DNA from: Argyresthia goedartella
Lineage: Eukaryota > Arthropoda > Insecta > Lepidoptera > Argyresthiidae
Reading direction: 5' to 3'
Assembly (NCBI GenBank): GCA_949825045.1
Contig: OX463818.1
Span: 36,844,906-36,908,905, forward strand
DNA: 64,000 nucleotides
Shown here: in pieces, positions 41,903 through 52,367 of the stretch
How the letters are laid out: each line of letters starts with the position of its first letter
Position numbering within the stretch: position 1 is the first letter of the stretch
Program-made: the position numbers and the translations under genes
The notes under the pieces: generated by a model
The model's database searches: none
What the model was told of the DNA's origin: nothing
What the model saw: the letters and a program-made list of their open reading frames with translations, nothing else

Positions 41903-42155
41903 TGTGCCGGTCGACTATGTTAGTCATATTTTCACGTAATGTTAAGATAAGTTGACGACCGTCACAGATAAGGTATATTTATATTCATCACGCACTATGT
42001 CTTATGCACGTCATTAATAACATGTACCAACCTAGTATATAAGCTAGGATTCCCTATAATAAAGTAGTCTAGTATAGTCTCGTATTTGCGCGCATCTCAA
42101 GCCTTTTACTTTACTCCCGAAGATGTCGCTCTCCTCATAATTGCCTCTGGCGAAG
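41903..42155 (+). repeat. Element N 3' LTR
   Basis: 253 bp, equal to 40362-40614 except for two single-base differences seen (near 41933 and at 42152). Confidence 0.92.
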
Positions 42156-43085
42156 GAATGGTTCGTTTTTTTGTGAAAATAACTGAGGAACTCTTGGAGG
42201 CCGAAAGAGATAATCCGTGAGCATCGAGCCAATCATTTAGATACATCAGCGCCGAGTTGAGGCGAGATTCTGCAACTGAAAATACAGCCAAATAAAGGGC
42301 TAAGTCGTCAGCATATTGTAAAATATTGCAGAAGGGGTTAACGCATCTTTCAAGATCATATACTTGTATAAATTGTATAGGAGTGGGCTCATGACAGATC
42401 CCTGGGGGACACCTTTCCATACAGTACGGCTTGTAGGTGGACAGTTAATATTTTTTATGGATATAGATCTTTCTATGAGAAGATTGCATATAAATCGAGT
42501 CAACTTCTCAGGAATACTCAGATTTTGCATAGTTTGCCTGAGAACTGAGAGCTGGACGTTATCATATGCAGAAGTTACGTCAAGGAATGCTGCCACCAAG
42601 TTCTGTTTCTTCTTAAATGCCAGGTGGATATCAGTGACAATGATGCTTAGACTATCCATAGTGCTCATACCCTTAAGAAAACCAAACTGGGATTTAGCTA
42701 GGATGTTATTATGCTCAAGGAACCACTCAAGTCTGGTTTTCAATAGATGTTCCATAATTTTACATAGGACGGATGAAAGAGCAATAGGTCTACGGGACTT
42801 AGGGTCAGAGGGATTCTTTCCGGGTTTGAGGATTGGGATTATAATTTGTTTGCTCCATGTAGTTGGGGAGGAACCAAAGTCAAAGAAGAAATTTATTTAT
42901 TCCAAATATTTAAATTTACATTTCGAGTTGGATTTAGTTAAGAAAGAGTAAGGAATCCCATCGACTCCAAGGGAAGAGTCGACAAGGCCTTCCTGTACGC
43001 ATTCTAATTCGCGGATAGAGAAAGGGGCGTCCATATTCCCACATGCAGAAATAAAGGACGGGGGAGAGGGGAGCAGTTACCAGCC
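42156..43085 (-). pseudogene. LINE-L ORF2, reverse transcriptase fingers and palm
   Basis: Minus-strand text in order: S-L-G-V-D-G-I-P, T-W-S-K-Q-I-I-I-P-I-L-K-P-G-K, R-P-I-A-L-S-S-V-L, A-F-L-D-V-T-S-A-Y-D (near 42580), V-P-Q-G-S-V-M-S-P-L and, after a frame change near 42370, the catalytic Y-A-D-D-L (near 42300). The RT goes on beyond element N at 40361. A TAA lies near 42897. Enzyme function is lost. Confidence 0.85.
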
Positions 43086-44672
43086 AAACTTGCTTAGATA
43101 ACGTTTTTTGTGACTGTGCATTCACAAGTAAAAATGTAATTAACTGCTTACCCTCAGATCACAGTGGTCAAGCAGTTTCATTCCCAATTGCCAGTAAAAA
43201 TAGGACTTATCCATCATTTTATAGGCCTATTACATCCCATAGACTAGAGACGTATATGAAAAAGTTAGATATAAATTTGCCAGTACCGGATTTTGATGAA
43301 CAGAACCCAAACAAAATCTACTCAGACTTCTTCAACATTATTCAGACAGAATTCAATAAAGTTTTTAAATTAAAGAAAGTCAGTGACTACAACGGAAAAT
43401 CTAAATTTAATGACTGGGCAACATTTGGAATTCGTAAAAGTAGAGTTATCTTATATGACCTTTATGAACAAAAAACCTATAACACAAGGTTCCATATTAG
43501 GCCCTTTCTTATTCCTGGTATATATTAATGATCTGCCTTTCATGGTGGAGAAATTAACTGACATAGTGTTGTTTGCTGATGATACTTCAATGGTCTTCAA
43601 AATTGAAAGACAAAAAGGAGATTTTGATGATGTTAATGGTGTGTTGTCTTTAACCTTGAATTGGTTCACAGTTAATAATTTATTGTTAAACGCTGGTAAA
43701 ACCAAGTGTATCAAATTCTCACTTCCAAATGTCAGGCAAGTTGAGACCAGTTTAGTGTTAGACAACAGCACGTTAGAATTAGTAAATGATACGAAGTTTC
43801 TTGGAATAACCATTGATAGCAAATTGCAATGGGGACCCCACATAGATAAATTGGCTGGTAAATTAAGTTCTGCGGCTTACGCTGTTAGAAATATCAGACA
43901 AAGCACGGATGTGGCTACATCTAGGCTAGTATATTTTAGTTACTTTCATAGTGTGATGTCCTATGGTATCTTGTTGTGGGGGAAAGCAGCGGATATTCAA
44001 ACAATTTTTATTTTACAGAAAAGAGCTATTCGAGCAATTTATAATTAAAAACGAACAGACTCCTCAAGAGAGCTTTTTAAAGAAATTGACATACTAACAG
44101 TAGCTAGTCAATTTATTTTCGAAAATATAATGTATGTACGCAAGAACCTTACAACATTTTCCAAACTTAGCGATAGCTGTAATGTTAACCTAAGAAATAA
44201 TCACAGACTATGTGCGCCCCGTTTTAGACTCGCGAAGGTTAGCAATTCTTTCAAGGGTCAGTGCATTATCTACTACAATAAGATACCTCTGGAGATTTTT
44301 AAATTGTCATTTGAGCAATTTAAAAAGCATGTTAAAGCGACTTTGTCGAAAAAGGGATATTACAATGTTCAAGATTACTTAAATGACAGGACTGTATGGG
44401 GTTAATCTGGCTCAACACAGACCTTGCTGTTAATAGTTTTGTAATTATTTATTCCTGCTTATTAATCATAACAATTATTTTTTTCATATTTGTATTAGTT
44501 AAGAGCACAACCTATTTTTAAAGAGATCTAAAAATCAATCTTTGGGAGTTTCTACGCCCTTCATCTCCCACAGTGGTCCAATGTAGAGAAGAGGCAAAAA
44601 ATGACGTTTGCTAAGTATATGTATATATCTACAGTAATAAAGTACTTTGACTATTGACTATTGACTATATGA
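43086..44672 (+). mobile_element. LINE-O: Jockey-type LINE with internal deletion, inserted in LINE-L
   Basis: Starts inside the endonuclease end (C-L-P-S-D-H-S-G-Q near 43145). It jumps near 43475 from the RT linker to the G-S-I-L-G-P-F-L-F block, losing the first RT motifs. RT F-A-D-D (near 43572), F-L-G-I-T-I-D-S-K-L-Q-W. TAA at 44046-44048, then the same frame to TAA at 44403. 3' UTR, AATAAAG and a (GACTATT)n tail to about 44678. Same family as LINE-F but with another tail motif. Confidence 0.85.
43256..44405 (+). pseudogene. LINE-O ORF2 remains
   Basis: The frame before the deletion ends near 43528. The frame after it (43383-44048, then 44049-44405) holds the catalytic F-A-D-D and the C-terminus (K-G-Y-Y-N-V-Q-D-Y-L-N-D). 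The missing block removes RT motifs 1 to about 4, so no enzyme is possible. Confidence 0.85.
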
Positions 44673-45881
44673 CTATTGGAGATCATAAGAATTAGGAGAG
44701 AATTGAGGAGAAAGTCTGTCAGCAAAAGCGTCCAGCCAAACTGCCGGATCATTAGAGGTCACATTCTCTATGTTCATAGAGCATCTAAATCTACGAATGT
44801 TTCTCCAGACTTCTGAAGGACGCGTGCGAGGAGAGAGACCTTCACAAAAAAAGTTCCAATCTGCTCTTTTTTTCCGATGGATTGTTCTTTTAGCTCGAGC
44901 AGCGGCGTGCTTATATTTAATGAAGTTATCCATCGACATGTCAGAAATGTATAGTGTTTCAGCATCGTTTATCTCTTCGATCACCAGCGTACATTCGGAA
45001 TCCCACCAAGGAGGTGAGACTCTATGATTCCTTGGCTTCTTAATAGGAATATGTGAATTGGCAGATGACAAGATGGCATCAACAAAGTTATCATATATTG
45101 ATAGGAAGTTATTAGAAGTACATTGAGGAATTGAATCCATTTCAACATCTAGTGAGGAAGAGAAGTCATCCCAGTTAGCTTTAGACAACTTGTATCTAAC
45201 AAGGGGACAAGGGTCAATGGCGATATAAGACTGAGAATGAAGAGAAATAAGGATAGGGAAGTGGTCACTCCCAAAAGTACTAGAAAGCCTTTTCCAGAGA
45301 CATGAAGAAGAAAGAGAGGGGTAAGTAATAGTAAGATCGACAGCAGACTTGGGGTTCTGATGGGGAAGGACTCTACGAGTAGGGGAACCATAATTAATTA
45401 TACAGAGATTTAAGTTATCCAGAAGATCAAGAAGAAGATGAGAGAAGGGGTCATACTTATAGGAACCCCAAGAGATATGGTGGGAGTTGAAGTCTCCCAT
45501 GACTATAACAGGGGGAGTAAGTGAGGAAATTATAGATTGTAAAGAGGGAATAAGTGAGGCTGTTGGGGTAGCTATGTACAAGGACAGAAAAGACACACCA
45601 AGAGATGTAAGAGCTATGGCTTTGATCTCCTGACCATGGGGAGGGCGGGGAATTTGGGTAAAAGTAAGGGAACGTTTTACTAGTAAAGCGGTCCCTGCAT
45701 ACCCGTCGTCTCTGTCCTCCGGAAGGCATGAGTAACCAGGAACCCGAAAACGGGAGCCAGGGACCAACCACGTCTCCGAGACGGCAGCGACGGCAGGTTT
45801 ATATTGATCATTCAGATTAAGAAGTTCTGGTTTTTTAATCTTAATGCTTTGACTGTTCCACTGAAGTATTTGGGGGAACAT
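44673..45881 (-). pseudogene. LINE-L ORF2 endonuclease
   Basis: ATG 45881-45879 begins F-P-Q-I-L-Q-W-N-S-Q-S-I, the usual start of an I/R1-type ORF2. Catalytic blocks: V-S-E-T-W-L (near 45772), V-M-G-D-F-N-S-H-H (near 45500) and G-S-D-H-F-P-I-L (near 45270). The frame is intact down to the LINE-O border; the stop at 44673 is made by the junction. ORF2 overlaps the end of ORF1 by about 40 nt. The endonuclease nicks chromosomal target DNA. Confidence 0.9.
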
Positions 45882-47262
45882 TGTTAAGGATATAAGAAAT
45901 TTGTATAAATTGTTGTGCAACCTTGGGAGATACTGAATCACTAAATTTAGATATTATATTTACAATGAGGGACAAAAGGGTTTCAATGAGGTTGTCGTTT
46001 GGGGATATAGATTGAGATGATTGAGATAGGCAAAACCCATTAGGAACTGAGGATGTTGGATCTGCAATAATCATATTATGGGTTGATCTGTCATAACCTT
46101 TAAGTGGAGGAGGTCTGGACCTTTAGGAATAAACTGTTTTTTTATAAGATGTTGAGGTAGTAGGGGCTGGAGTTGAGACCAATGGGGCTTTGAGCATGTC
46201 TGCATAGGATCTTCCAGATGAAGGGATCTTGATAGAGGCTTCTCCATATGAGATGTTCTCCTGGGTCATCATGAGCTTTATTGATTTTTGTCTGCCCTGT
46301 TCAGGGCAGTTTTTATCTGTGGCAACATGGTTGCCTGAACAGAAAATGCATGTTGGGTCGGTAGTAGTAGCTGTACAATCTTCACCTAGGTGGGGCTGAC
46401 AGCATCGGTAGCAACGGGGTTTAGAGCGGCATTGAGTCTTGACATGGCCAAAGCGAAGGCATTGATGACATTGAATTGTGGGCAATTGGAATGATTCAAC
46501 TAGCAGGGACGTGTGGTAGGAGAAAATTATTTCCGATAAGACTTGGCCTCTAAAAGTTAACACAGCAGACTGTGTAGGAATCCAAGAAGCCACATGATCC
46601 AGCCACTGCTTGCGATTTAATCTGCGTGCTTTCAGGATCTCGCCACATCCTGTTGGAAGATCCACTGACTCCACAAACTCATCCATCGGCATGTCCACGG
46701 GGACACCCCTTACAAAGCCCATTCGGGATACTGCATATGTAGGGATATAGGCCTTGTATTTTTTTTGTTTAAGTAACGGGTTTATTAGGAATTTATTTGC
46801 CTCACAATAGTTTGAGAATGTCACAGACATTTTATTTCTACCGGTTTTTTTAATTCCATCCTTTTTTATGTTTAGATTGAATAGAAGTTGACCGAATTTC
46901 AGTGGATTGAATGAAGTTGCAGAGTATTCAGCCTCTCTTTCCACTAATACTACATATGGGCCAATGTCCCCCTCACTATATGACCTAACGAGATCCCCCG
47001 TCAGGCTAAGATGAGTATAGGTGGTGATCACGGATGCCGGTTGCAATCCCGGAGCCATCACAGTTTTTTTAGCTGAAGAATCATTTTCTTTATCGACCCC
47101 TGGATAGGACCTTTTACCGTTCTGATTTAGGATCTGGGGGGAGTTATCCGGGAATAAGGTCAACTCCATGCGCTCATTATCCCCCATAGGATCCCTGGCC
47201 TCATCCGTCCCGCCAGGGTCCGCCGGGGGAGAAAATCCCTCACCCTCCATGTCCGAAGACAT
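45841..47262 (-). pseudogene. LINE-L ORF1, gag-like RNA-binding protein
   Basis: ATG 47262-47260. An acidic N-terminus, a central region and three zinc knuckles: C-H-Q-C-x4-H-x4-C, C-Y-R-C-x3-H-x4-C and C-I-F-C-x3-H-x6-C (near 46490, 46425 and 46360). TAA at 46125-46123, after which the same frame goes on to 45841, so the stop is a single nonsense change. The protein would coat LINE RNA. The start codon lies in a perfect hairpin (47230-47281). Confidence 0.88.
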
Positions 47263-47281
47263 GGAGGGTGAGGGATTTTCT
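47230..47281. repeat. Perfect 24-bp inverted repeat at the LINE-L 5' end
   Basis: Arms 47230-47253 and 47258-47281 are exact reverse complements; the loop is CGAA. One arm holds the first ORF1 codons, the other is their mirror just upstream. Confidence 0.93.
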
Positions 47282-47520
47282 ACTACTTACTTTTATACTT
47301 ACCTGGTTAAACAAAACAACCACCACCAGATAAACACAATCTCCACTCAAGGGGAGACAATGATTAGGCAAAAGTTTGGAAAAAATCCCTCTGACACGTG
47401 TGATGAACAACAGACGCGAAAGCGGAATCCTAAACATATGTCTCTAATGTGATCAACACTGCTTTTGATCGATTGACAGTTAAATTTTGCAAACTTCATA
47501 TTTAGTGTTATTATGGACCA
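47282..47520. other. Upstream of LINE-L, unassigned
   Basis: No coding motif. The minus strand has AGGTAAGT (near 47300), a splice-donor-like site; it could be a 5' UTR of LINE-L or unrelated flank. Confidence 0.35.
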
Positions 47521-47860
47521 CTATTTATTACGGGTAGGAGGGGTTTTACCTTTGTGATTTAGCGAGAAGGGTTTGTAAACAATGACAACGGGCCAAAAGT
47601 CGTCGGACAGGAACACGTCTAATCTGTCCTTTAACACAGTTACTTTAAACGAGGCGAAAGTAGTAGGTTTAAAAGGCTGAATACGCTCAATGAATAGAAC
47701 CTCCTCCTCTCTTTTTGCGATACGTAAATACAAGCAGTGCTTGGGGCAGCTTTTAGCTTGGACGAAGGTGGTAATATAGTCGTCCCACGGCGATTGGAGC
47801 TGTTTTTATTCTTTCTTTGTTTCCTCTACACTACAGTAAAACTATCTAAGTTATCCGCTT
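47521..47860 (-). pseudogene. LINE ORF1 C-terminal fragment
   Basis: Open on the minus strand to TAG at 47521. T-F-A-S-F-K-V-T-V-L, F-L-S-D-D-F-W-P and a basic end match in style the LINE-C ORF1 end (F-N-T-F-Q-V-T-I-L, F-L-S-G-N-F-W-Q). C-P-K-H-C-L-Y-L-R upstream is part of the same domain. No ORF2 follows, so it is a 3'-clipped piece. Confidence 0.65.
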
Positions 47861-48377
47861 CAGCCAATGCTTTGTTTATTTCTATTTATGCAAGACGAGG
47901 AGCCGCTGCGCACGTCTGCCTCCGAGGTTGCCCTGGTCGCTACCGGAGTTGTATGTGGACGCGTCGGAGTGAGATAAGGAACATCAAAAAAAGGAACATC
48001 TCGGACATTACTTTGGTCTTCAACCGTTAGGATCTTGAACTTGTCGCAGGTTATGAAGGAGTAATTCATCAATCATCTCTACAGAATGAGCAGGATGGTG
48101 CACTGTTAGATGACACTGAGCTAATAGTAGGTTTAGAGGGGGTCTGAATCTGAGTTGCTGGGGTCTCCAGCCGCGAACGTAGCTCGAGGTACTAGGGTGC
48201 CTGAATTCCACCCAGCGGTTCTTGGGGCTGAGTGTGGAATACTCGTACTTGACTTCTGGGGTTGCCACGGATGCAGCGCAGCGCTCGTATTCCAGTGCAG
48301 GTCGACAACACCAAATCGTGCTTGCTTTGAGGACTCCTCTTCTAAGAAGTGTGACAGCAGTGGCAGAAGCGGCGTCC
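47861..48377. other. Unassigned sequence, no feature seen
   Basis: Mixed composition, no motif. The last four bases before the Gyp-Q LTR, CGGG (48378-48381), are taken as its target duplication. Confidence 0.4.
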
Positions 48378-48381
48378 CGGG

Positions 48382-49397
48382 TGTAACGGCATTAAAGGCT
48401 AAGGTCGAGCCACCGCTATCAGTAGCTATGATCGTCTATTCTACCTACCCCAAAAAGAGATGTCCCGATTCAGCTGTAAAATTTGTAAGTTAAGAATGAT
48501 AAGTCTGAATTTCTCGTTCGTTGAGAAGTTCGTTAGGCGTACAATAGTCGAGCGGAAGATTGGTTCAGGAATTTAGAGTTTCAAGTTAAGACAGAGAAGC
48601 ATATATGTCCGCAAGCCGGTAATTCGCATCAGTTAGCGGTGTATTGCGCCAGATCGATCGTTGTTGTATTTTGTGTGATGGTACCATTTATTTTTTTGTA
48701 TATATGGGCGCTTGGAACTTCTTTTAGTGGTCGACCACGATTTGTAAATCGAATCTCATTGAATCGAATTTGTTTGGGATATCGTATAGATATCCGTCGT
48801 AGTTTTACGACGTGAGTACTCAATGATATTTCATGTGCTCGCTAGTAGCGGCTTGTGGTGGTTCCAATTATATAATTAGTTCACGGCAATAACGATCCGA
48901 AAAGACCGGTTTACACAATTGCGATTTGATTTTCCGAAATGGGTTTGAACTAGCGGTTACCTCAAAAGGTCCGTAACGTTTTGAAACCTTCAACTCTGCG
49001 CAATTTGAGCTGGATGTTATCGAAACGTAGTCATTAGCTCTTTAGGAACTCTAACCCACACCATAGCGAAATGCATACTTCGGTAAATTCCGATCTATGA
49101 ATTCCACTAGCCTCAGCACGTCCTCGACTGAGCCTAATCATATATATTTGACTCAGCCTACACATTAGACCTCCAGCGAAATTTACATTTAATTTAAAGA
49201 TGCAACTTGAATCCAACCTGACCCAAGGCAAAGCAAAACAACCTACCCGGTCCTAAACAATGAACTTTAGACTGTAATTTGATCTCTTCGCGCGTCCCCG
49301 ACAACACTCAAATGTCAAAATATCAACAGGATAGGTTATCTGTGTTGACACCGGTTTAACTTTGTTCTGAATTTGTTATTTCCATCCGCGGAACCTC
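48382..49397 (-). repeat. Gyp-Q 3' LTR, truncated
   Basis: About 1016 bp matching 52368-53363 with a handful of substitutions and about a 20-bp length difference near 48745. It is joined at 49397 directly to RT thumb coding sequence. Confidence 0.88.
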
Positions 49398-51105
49398 TGC
49401 ACCTGCGCACTCCAGACGAACTTGACTCCAGACCGTAATAAATTGTACAAGGGCTGTGTTAACGTTCCAAAATTTTTTATAAACCTCCTAAAGTAATTTA
49501 TGAACCCCAAAAACGCCCTCAGTTGCCTGACAGTTCTGGGTGACGGATATAATTTAAGTGTTTAAATTTTGTCCGGGTCCATTTGCAAACCTTGTGTAGA
49601 CAAAATATGCCCCAATAACTTGACCTTTTTTTGTGCGAACTCGCATTTTTTTAGTTTGCATGTGAAGCCCGCGTCTTTCAATTTACTCAGAACCGTGTCC
49701 ACTTGAGACAAATGCTGATCGAATTCACCCTCAGTTAAAATCGCCAAATCGTCAACAAAATTTAAACAAAATGACCTAACCTCTGGCCCTAAAATTAAGT
49801 CCAACGCCCTCGAAAATGAACCCACACTGGTTTTCAACCCCTGAGGTAAAACGTTGTAAACATAACTTCTGCCTTGATATACAAAACCCGTGTATGTTTA
49901 GATTCGTCTGATAATGGTATAGAAAAATACGCATCTTTGATATCAATAACCCCTATGTAGTTTATTCGGCGCCCCGATTGCAATATCTCACTCATTAAAG
50001 GTGTAGTTTCAACTTCCCCAACCATTCCCGTGTTTAATTGTCGTGCATCTAGCAATATACGGACCTCCCCTGACTTCTTTAGTGCACAAGTCAATGGACT
50101 GCTGAAATTCGTAGATTGCCTGCTAATAATACCTATCTGTTCCATTTTTTCCAATCGTTTTGTTACTTTATCGCGATATGCGAACGGTATGGGATAGCTT
50201 CGTTTTACGAAAGGCGTTTCATCTCTCATTTTTATCTCATGTATATATTTATTTGTCCGACCTACCCTATCGCTAAACAACTCTGCATGTTTATTTAACA
50301 CCGGCAATAACTTTGTTTTGTGTTCAACAGGTATTGATGAATTATTCACATATTCCTCTATCATATTTCTACTGGTATCTTGGTTCTGTACTTCCATTGT
50401 ACAACAGCAAGAATCCTGATTAGGACCAGTACCTAATGGTATTTCACACATCCGCCCGGCACTTCGTATAATTAGCCTCTTATTACCCTCACACATTAAA
50501 CTGGCTCGCGTCTGATGTATAAAATCAAACCCTAAAATTAAATCTTTAGGCACCCTTGTTAATACTAGCATTGGAGTATCAATAACGCATTCACCTATTG
50601 TTAATGGTAACGTAATTAACTTATCAACCTTTTCCTTACTGACCCCAAATGCACCTGTGATTCTCAAACTTGGAATCGGTATTTCCGTCGGTTTTCCCAA
50701 TTGCCTGCACACTTCATCGTACACTCTCCGACTAATTACACTGATTTCGCTCCCCGAATCAATCAAACTCCTTACAACAATATTCCCAATACGCACATCT
50801 ATCTCAGGTAATGTCAATGTACTACATAAATCGCGCCCACACTCAGTCGAATCGTCGTCTCTGAATATCGTATGTAAACGACTGTCATTTCGATGTCTAC
50901 AATTCGATCTAGATTTTTCCTCTAAACACACGGCATATCCATGCGCTTTATGCGCTAATAATTGAATAAATTCATTCACACCCACGTTCGAATCCAAATT
51001 ACACAATTCATACAGTCTATGCTTTTTTCCAATTTGATCGGCTGTCCACCCGAAGCGTAATAAATATCTGAGCGCGAACGACCCGCGCGAGTCCACTTGT
51101 TTTTT
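49398..51105 (-). pseudogene. Gyp-Q pol: protease and reverse transcriptase
   Basis: Frame from the shift site (51105). Protease L-I-D-S-G-S-E-I-S (near 50770) and I-L-G-F-D-F-I. RT: S-P-L-T-C-A-L-K-K-S-G, I-D-I-K-D-A-Y-F-S. A frameshift near 49875 closes the first frame at 49834; the second (49837-49562) has the catalytic block F-V-D-D (near 49765) and L-L-G-H-I-L-S-T. TAA at 49564-49562, then L-R-A-F-L-G-F-I-N-Y-F-R-R to the LTR junction. RNase H and integrase are absent. Confidence 0.87.
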
Positions 51106-52085
51106 GAATTCGAACTTATCGCATTATTCCTGTCACTTGAACCTTGCCCTGCCTCTGTATTATCTGAAACATCATTGCCTCTTTGGAACCCTATTGCCTT
51201 GAAACTAGCCTGAAGCTGTCTACCTCTACCGCGAAAATAACCGCGAGCGCGCGTTTCAAATTCGTTTCGCGCCTTTGTTCCCGCGTTATAATTATTCCTA
51301 CGACTCACCGCGTTATATTGCATCGTATTTACTCGCATAGCTCGATATTGCCCACGCATGTAGCTATTCCGCCTTACGTCGTTCGTATTCATTGTCTCCG
51401 AACTCTGCAACGCACTTAATCCCCCATCGACATTCCGTTCTAAATGCCGAAGGAACTCGACCGCACCTCGTATAGTCATTGGTTCCTTTCTAGCAAAAAA
51501 CGCTACCTGAATATCACGCGGCAACTGTCTGAAAATCGTGTTGATTTTCTCCGTATCAGTAAATGGTATCGTAAGCTCATATATGCTATTCCATTGAGAG
51601 GCAAAGAATTCTTCCATACTTTGACCTTTCTTGGAATCAAACTTCGCAGTTAGGAATCTTTGCTTAATTAATTCCTGTTCATTATCACCCCAGAATACCT
51701 CTCTGAAATCTTTTTCAAAATCCGAATAGGTTCGCCATGAGTCTCTGTATATGCTCATTCGAACTTTTGCAATTCCTACCAAACTATCCGTTGCCCATAT
51801 CAAAGCCCTCGAAGTATCTCCCGAGACTTTAATATAAGCCTTTAAATCTCTTAAGAAAATCATCGGATTTTCCGAACTCCGCCCATCGAATGTCGGCAAC
51901 TTCTGTGTCATTTTCACTATGAATGTTTGACGTTTTTCTACCGATTGTTCAAACGTCTCTAGTTCCTGTCTGTCAGTCTGTCTATCCGAAGTCCTACTAT
52001 CATTGCTCGTGATCGAACCCCTTTCCAAACTGTCTAATCTATTCACTATTTCAGATGACAATTGCGTAACCTGTCCTGACGCCAT
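50976..52085 (-). CDS. Gyp-Q gag
   Basis: 369 codons, ATG 52085-52083 to TGA region at 50976, no break. Coiled N-terminus, capsid-like middle (L-P-T-F-D-G-R-S-S-E-N-P; E-F-F-A-S-Q-W-N), then an Arg/Gly/Asn-rich tail (R-G-Y-F-R-G-R-G-R) in place of zinc knuckles. It would form particles and bind RNA. Its end overlaps pol at the A-rich heptamer. It is the one intact gene of this element. Confidence 0.82.
   Translation of the reverse strand: MASGQVTQLSSEIVNRLDSLERGSITSNDSRTSDRQTDRQELETFEQSVEKRQTFIVKMTQKLPTFDGRSSENPMIFLRDLKAYIKVSGDTSRALIWATDSLVGIAKVRMSIYRDSWRTYSDFEKDFREVFWGDNEQELIKQRFLTAKFDSKKGQSMEEFFASQWNSIYELTIPFTDTEKINTIFRQLPRDIQVAFFARKEPMTIRGAVEFLRHLERNVDGGLSALQSSETMNTNDVRRNSYMRGQYRAMRVNTMQYNAVSRRNNYNAGTKARNEFETRARGYFRGRGRQLQASFKAIGFQRGNDVSDNTEAGQGSSDRNNAISSNSKNKWTRAGRSRSDIYYASGGQPIKLEKSIDCMNCVIWIRTWV
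51099..51105 (-). promoter_or_regulatory. -1 frameshift site A AAA AAC at the Gyp-Q gag-pol overlap
   Basis: Minus strand AAAAAAC, phased A-AAA-AAC in the gag frame. The pol frame opens through it, and gag ends about 120 nt downstream. Confidence 0.8.
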
Positions 52086-52367
52086 TTCACCTGTCTGCGA
52101 AAGTGAATCGTCTTGTACTACCCGACTAACGTTTTTTTCTAAGCCGGCCGGCCATTATTCCTGAACACTAAACCGTCGTAGCTCGTCCGAAGAATTGTGA
52201 AAACAATGCCCCTTTTTTTTGCTTATTTCTTATTTACAAAACTGAACTGTTTAAAATCGTTTCTACGTTGTGTTATTTTTAAAAGTAACGCGTTAGACCT
52301 TGATTCTTTTAGAATATCTAGGTATCAGACTATCTAGGATATCCTTCGGTCTCGGCACCAGAAAATC
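52086..52367 (-). other. Gyp-Q 5' leader with primer-binding site
   Basis: Non-coding, between gag and 5' LTR. TGGTGCCGAGACCGAAGG on the minus strand (52360-52343), seven bases inside the LTR, is the candidate primer site. Confidence 0.6.

Larger units (their letters stand above)
40362..42155 (+). mobile_element. Element N: 1.8 kb LTR retroelement without coding capacity
   Basis: Two 253-bp LTRs with two differences, a primer site directly after the left LTR (TGGTGACCCGACTTTTG from 40615), a purine tract directly before the right LTR (AAAGGGGGGAG at 41888-41898) and a GAAT duplication (40358-40361, 42156-42159). The 1.29 kb between shows no reading frame of note in any of six frames and no gag or pol motif. 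It must use proteins of another element. Orientation is set by primer site and purine tract. Confidence 0.9.
34885..47281 (-). mobile_element. LINE-L: I/R1-like LINE with RNase H, split by at least four insertions
   Basis: Minus-strand order from 47281: ORF1, ORF2 endonuclease, RT, RNase H, ORF2 end and 3' UTR ending in a (TTGAA)n tail at 34885-34912. Inserted are LINE-O (43086-44672), element N (40362-42155), a short poly(A)-tailed piece (about 39270-39396) and LINE-M (35298-38968). Without them it would be about 5.2 kb, close to full length for such LINEs. The join across each insertion is supported by protein text that continues on the other side. Confidence 0.8.

Noticed and set aside
48155..48493. 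Plus-strand frame of 112 codons before Gyp-Q
   Set aside because: It runs into the LTR and has no recognisable content; duplicated only in its LTR part.
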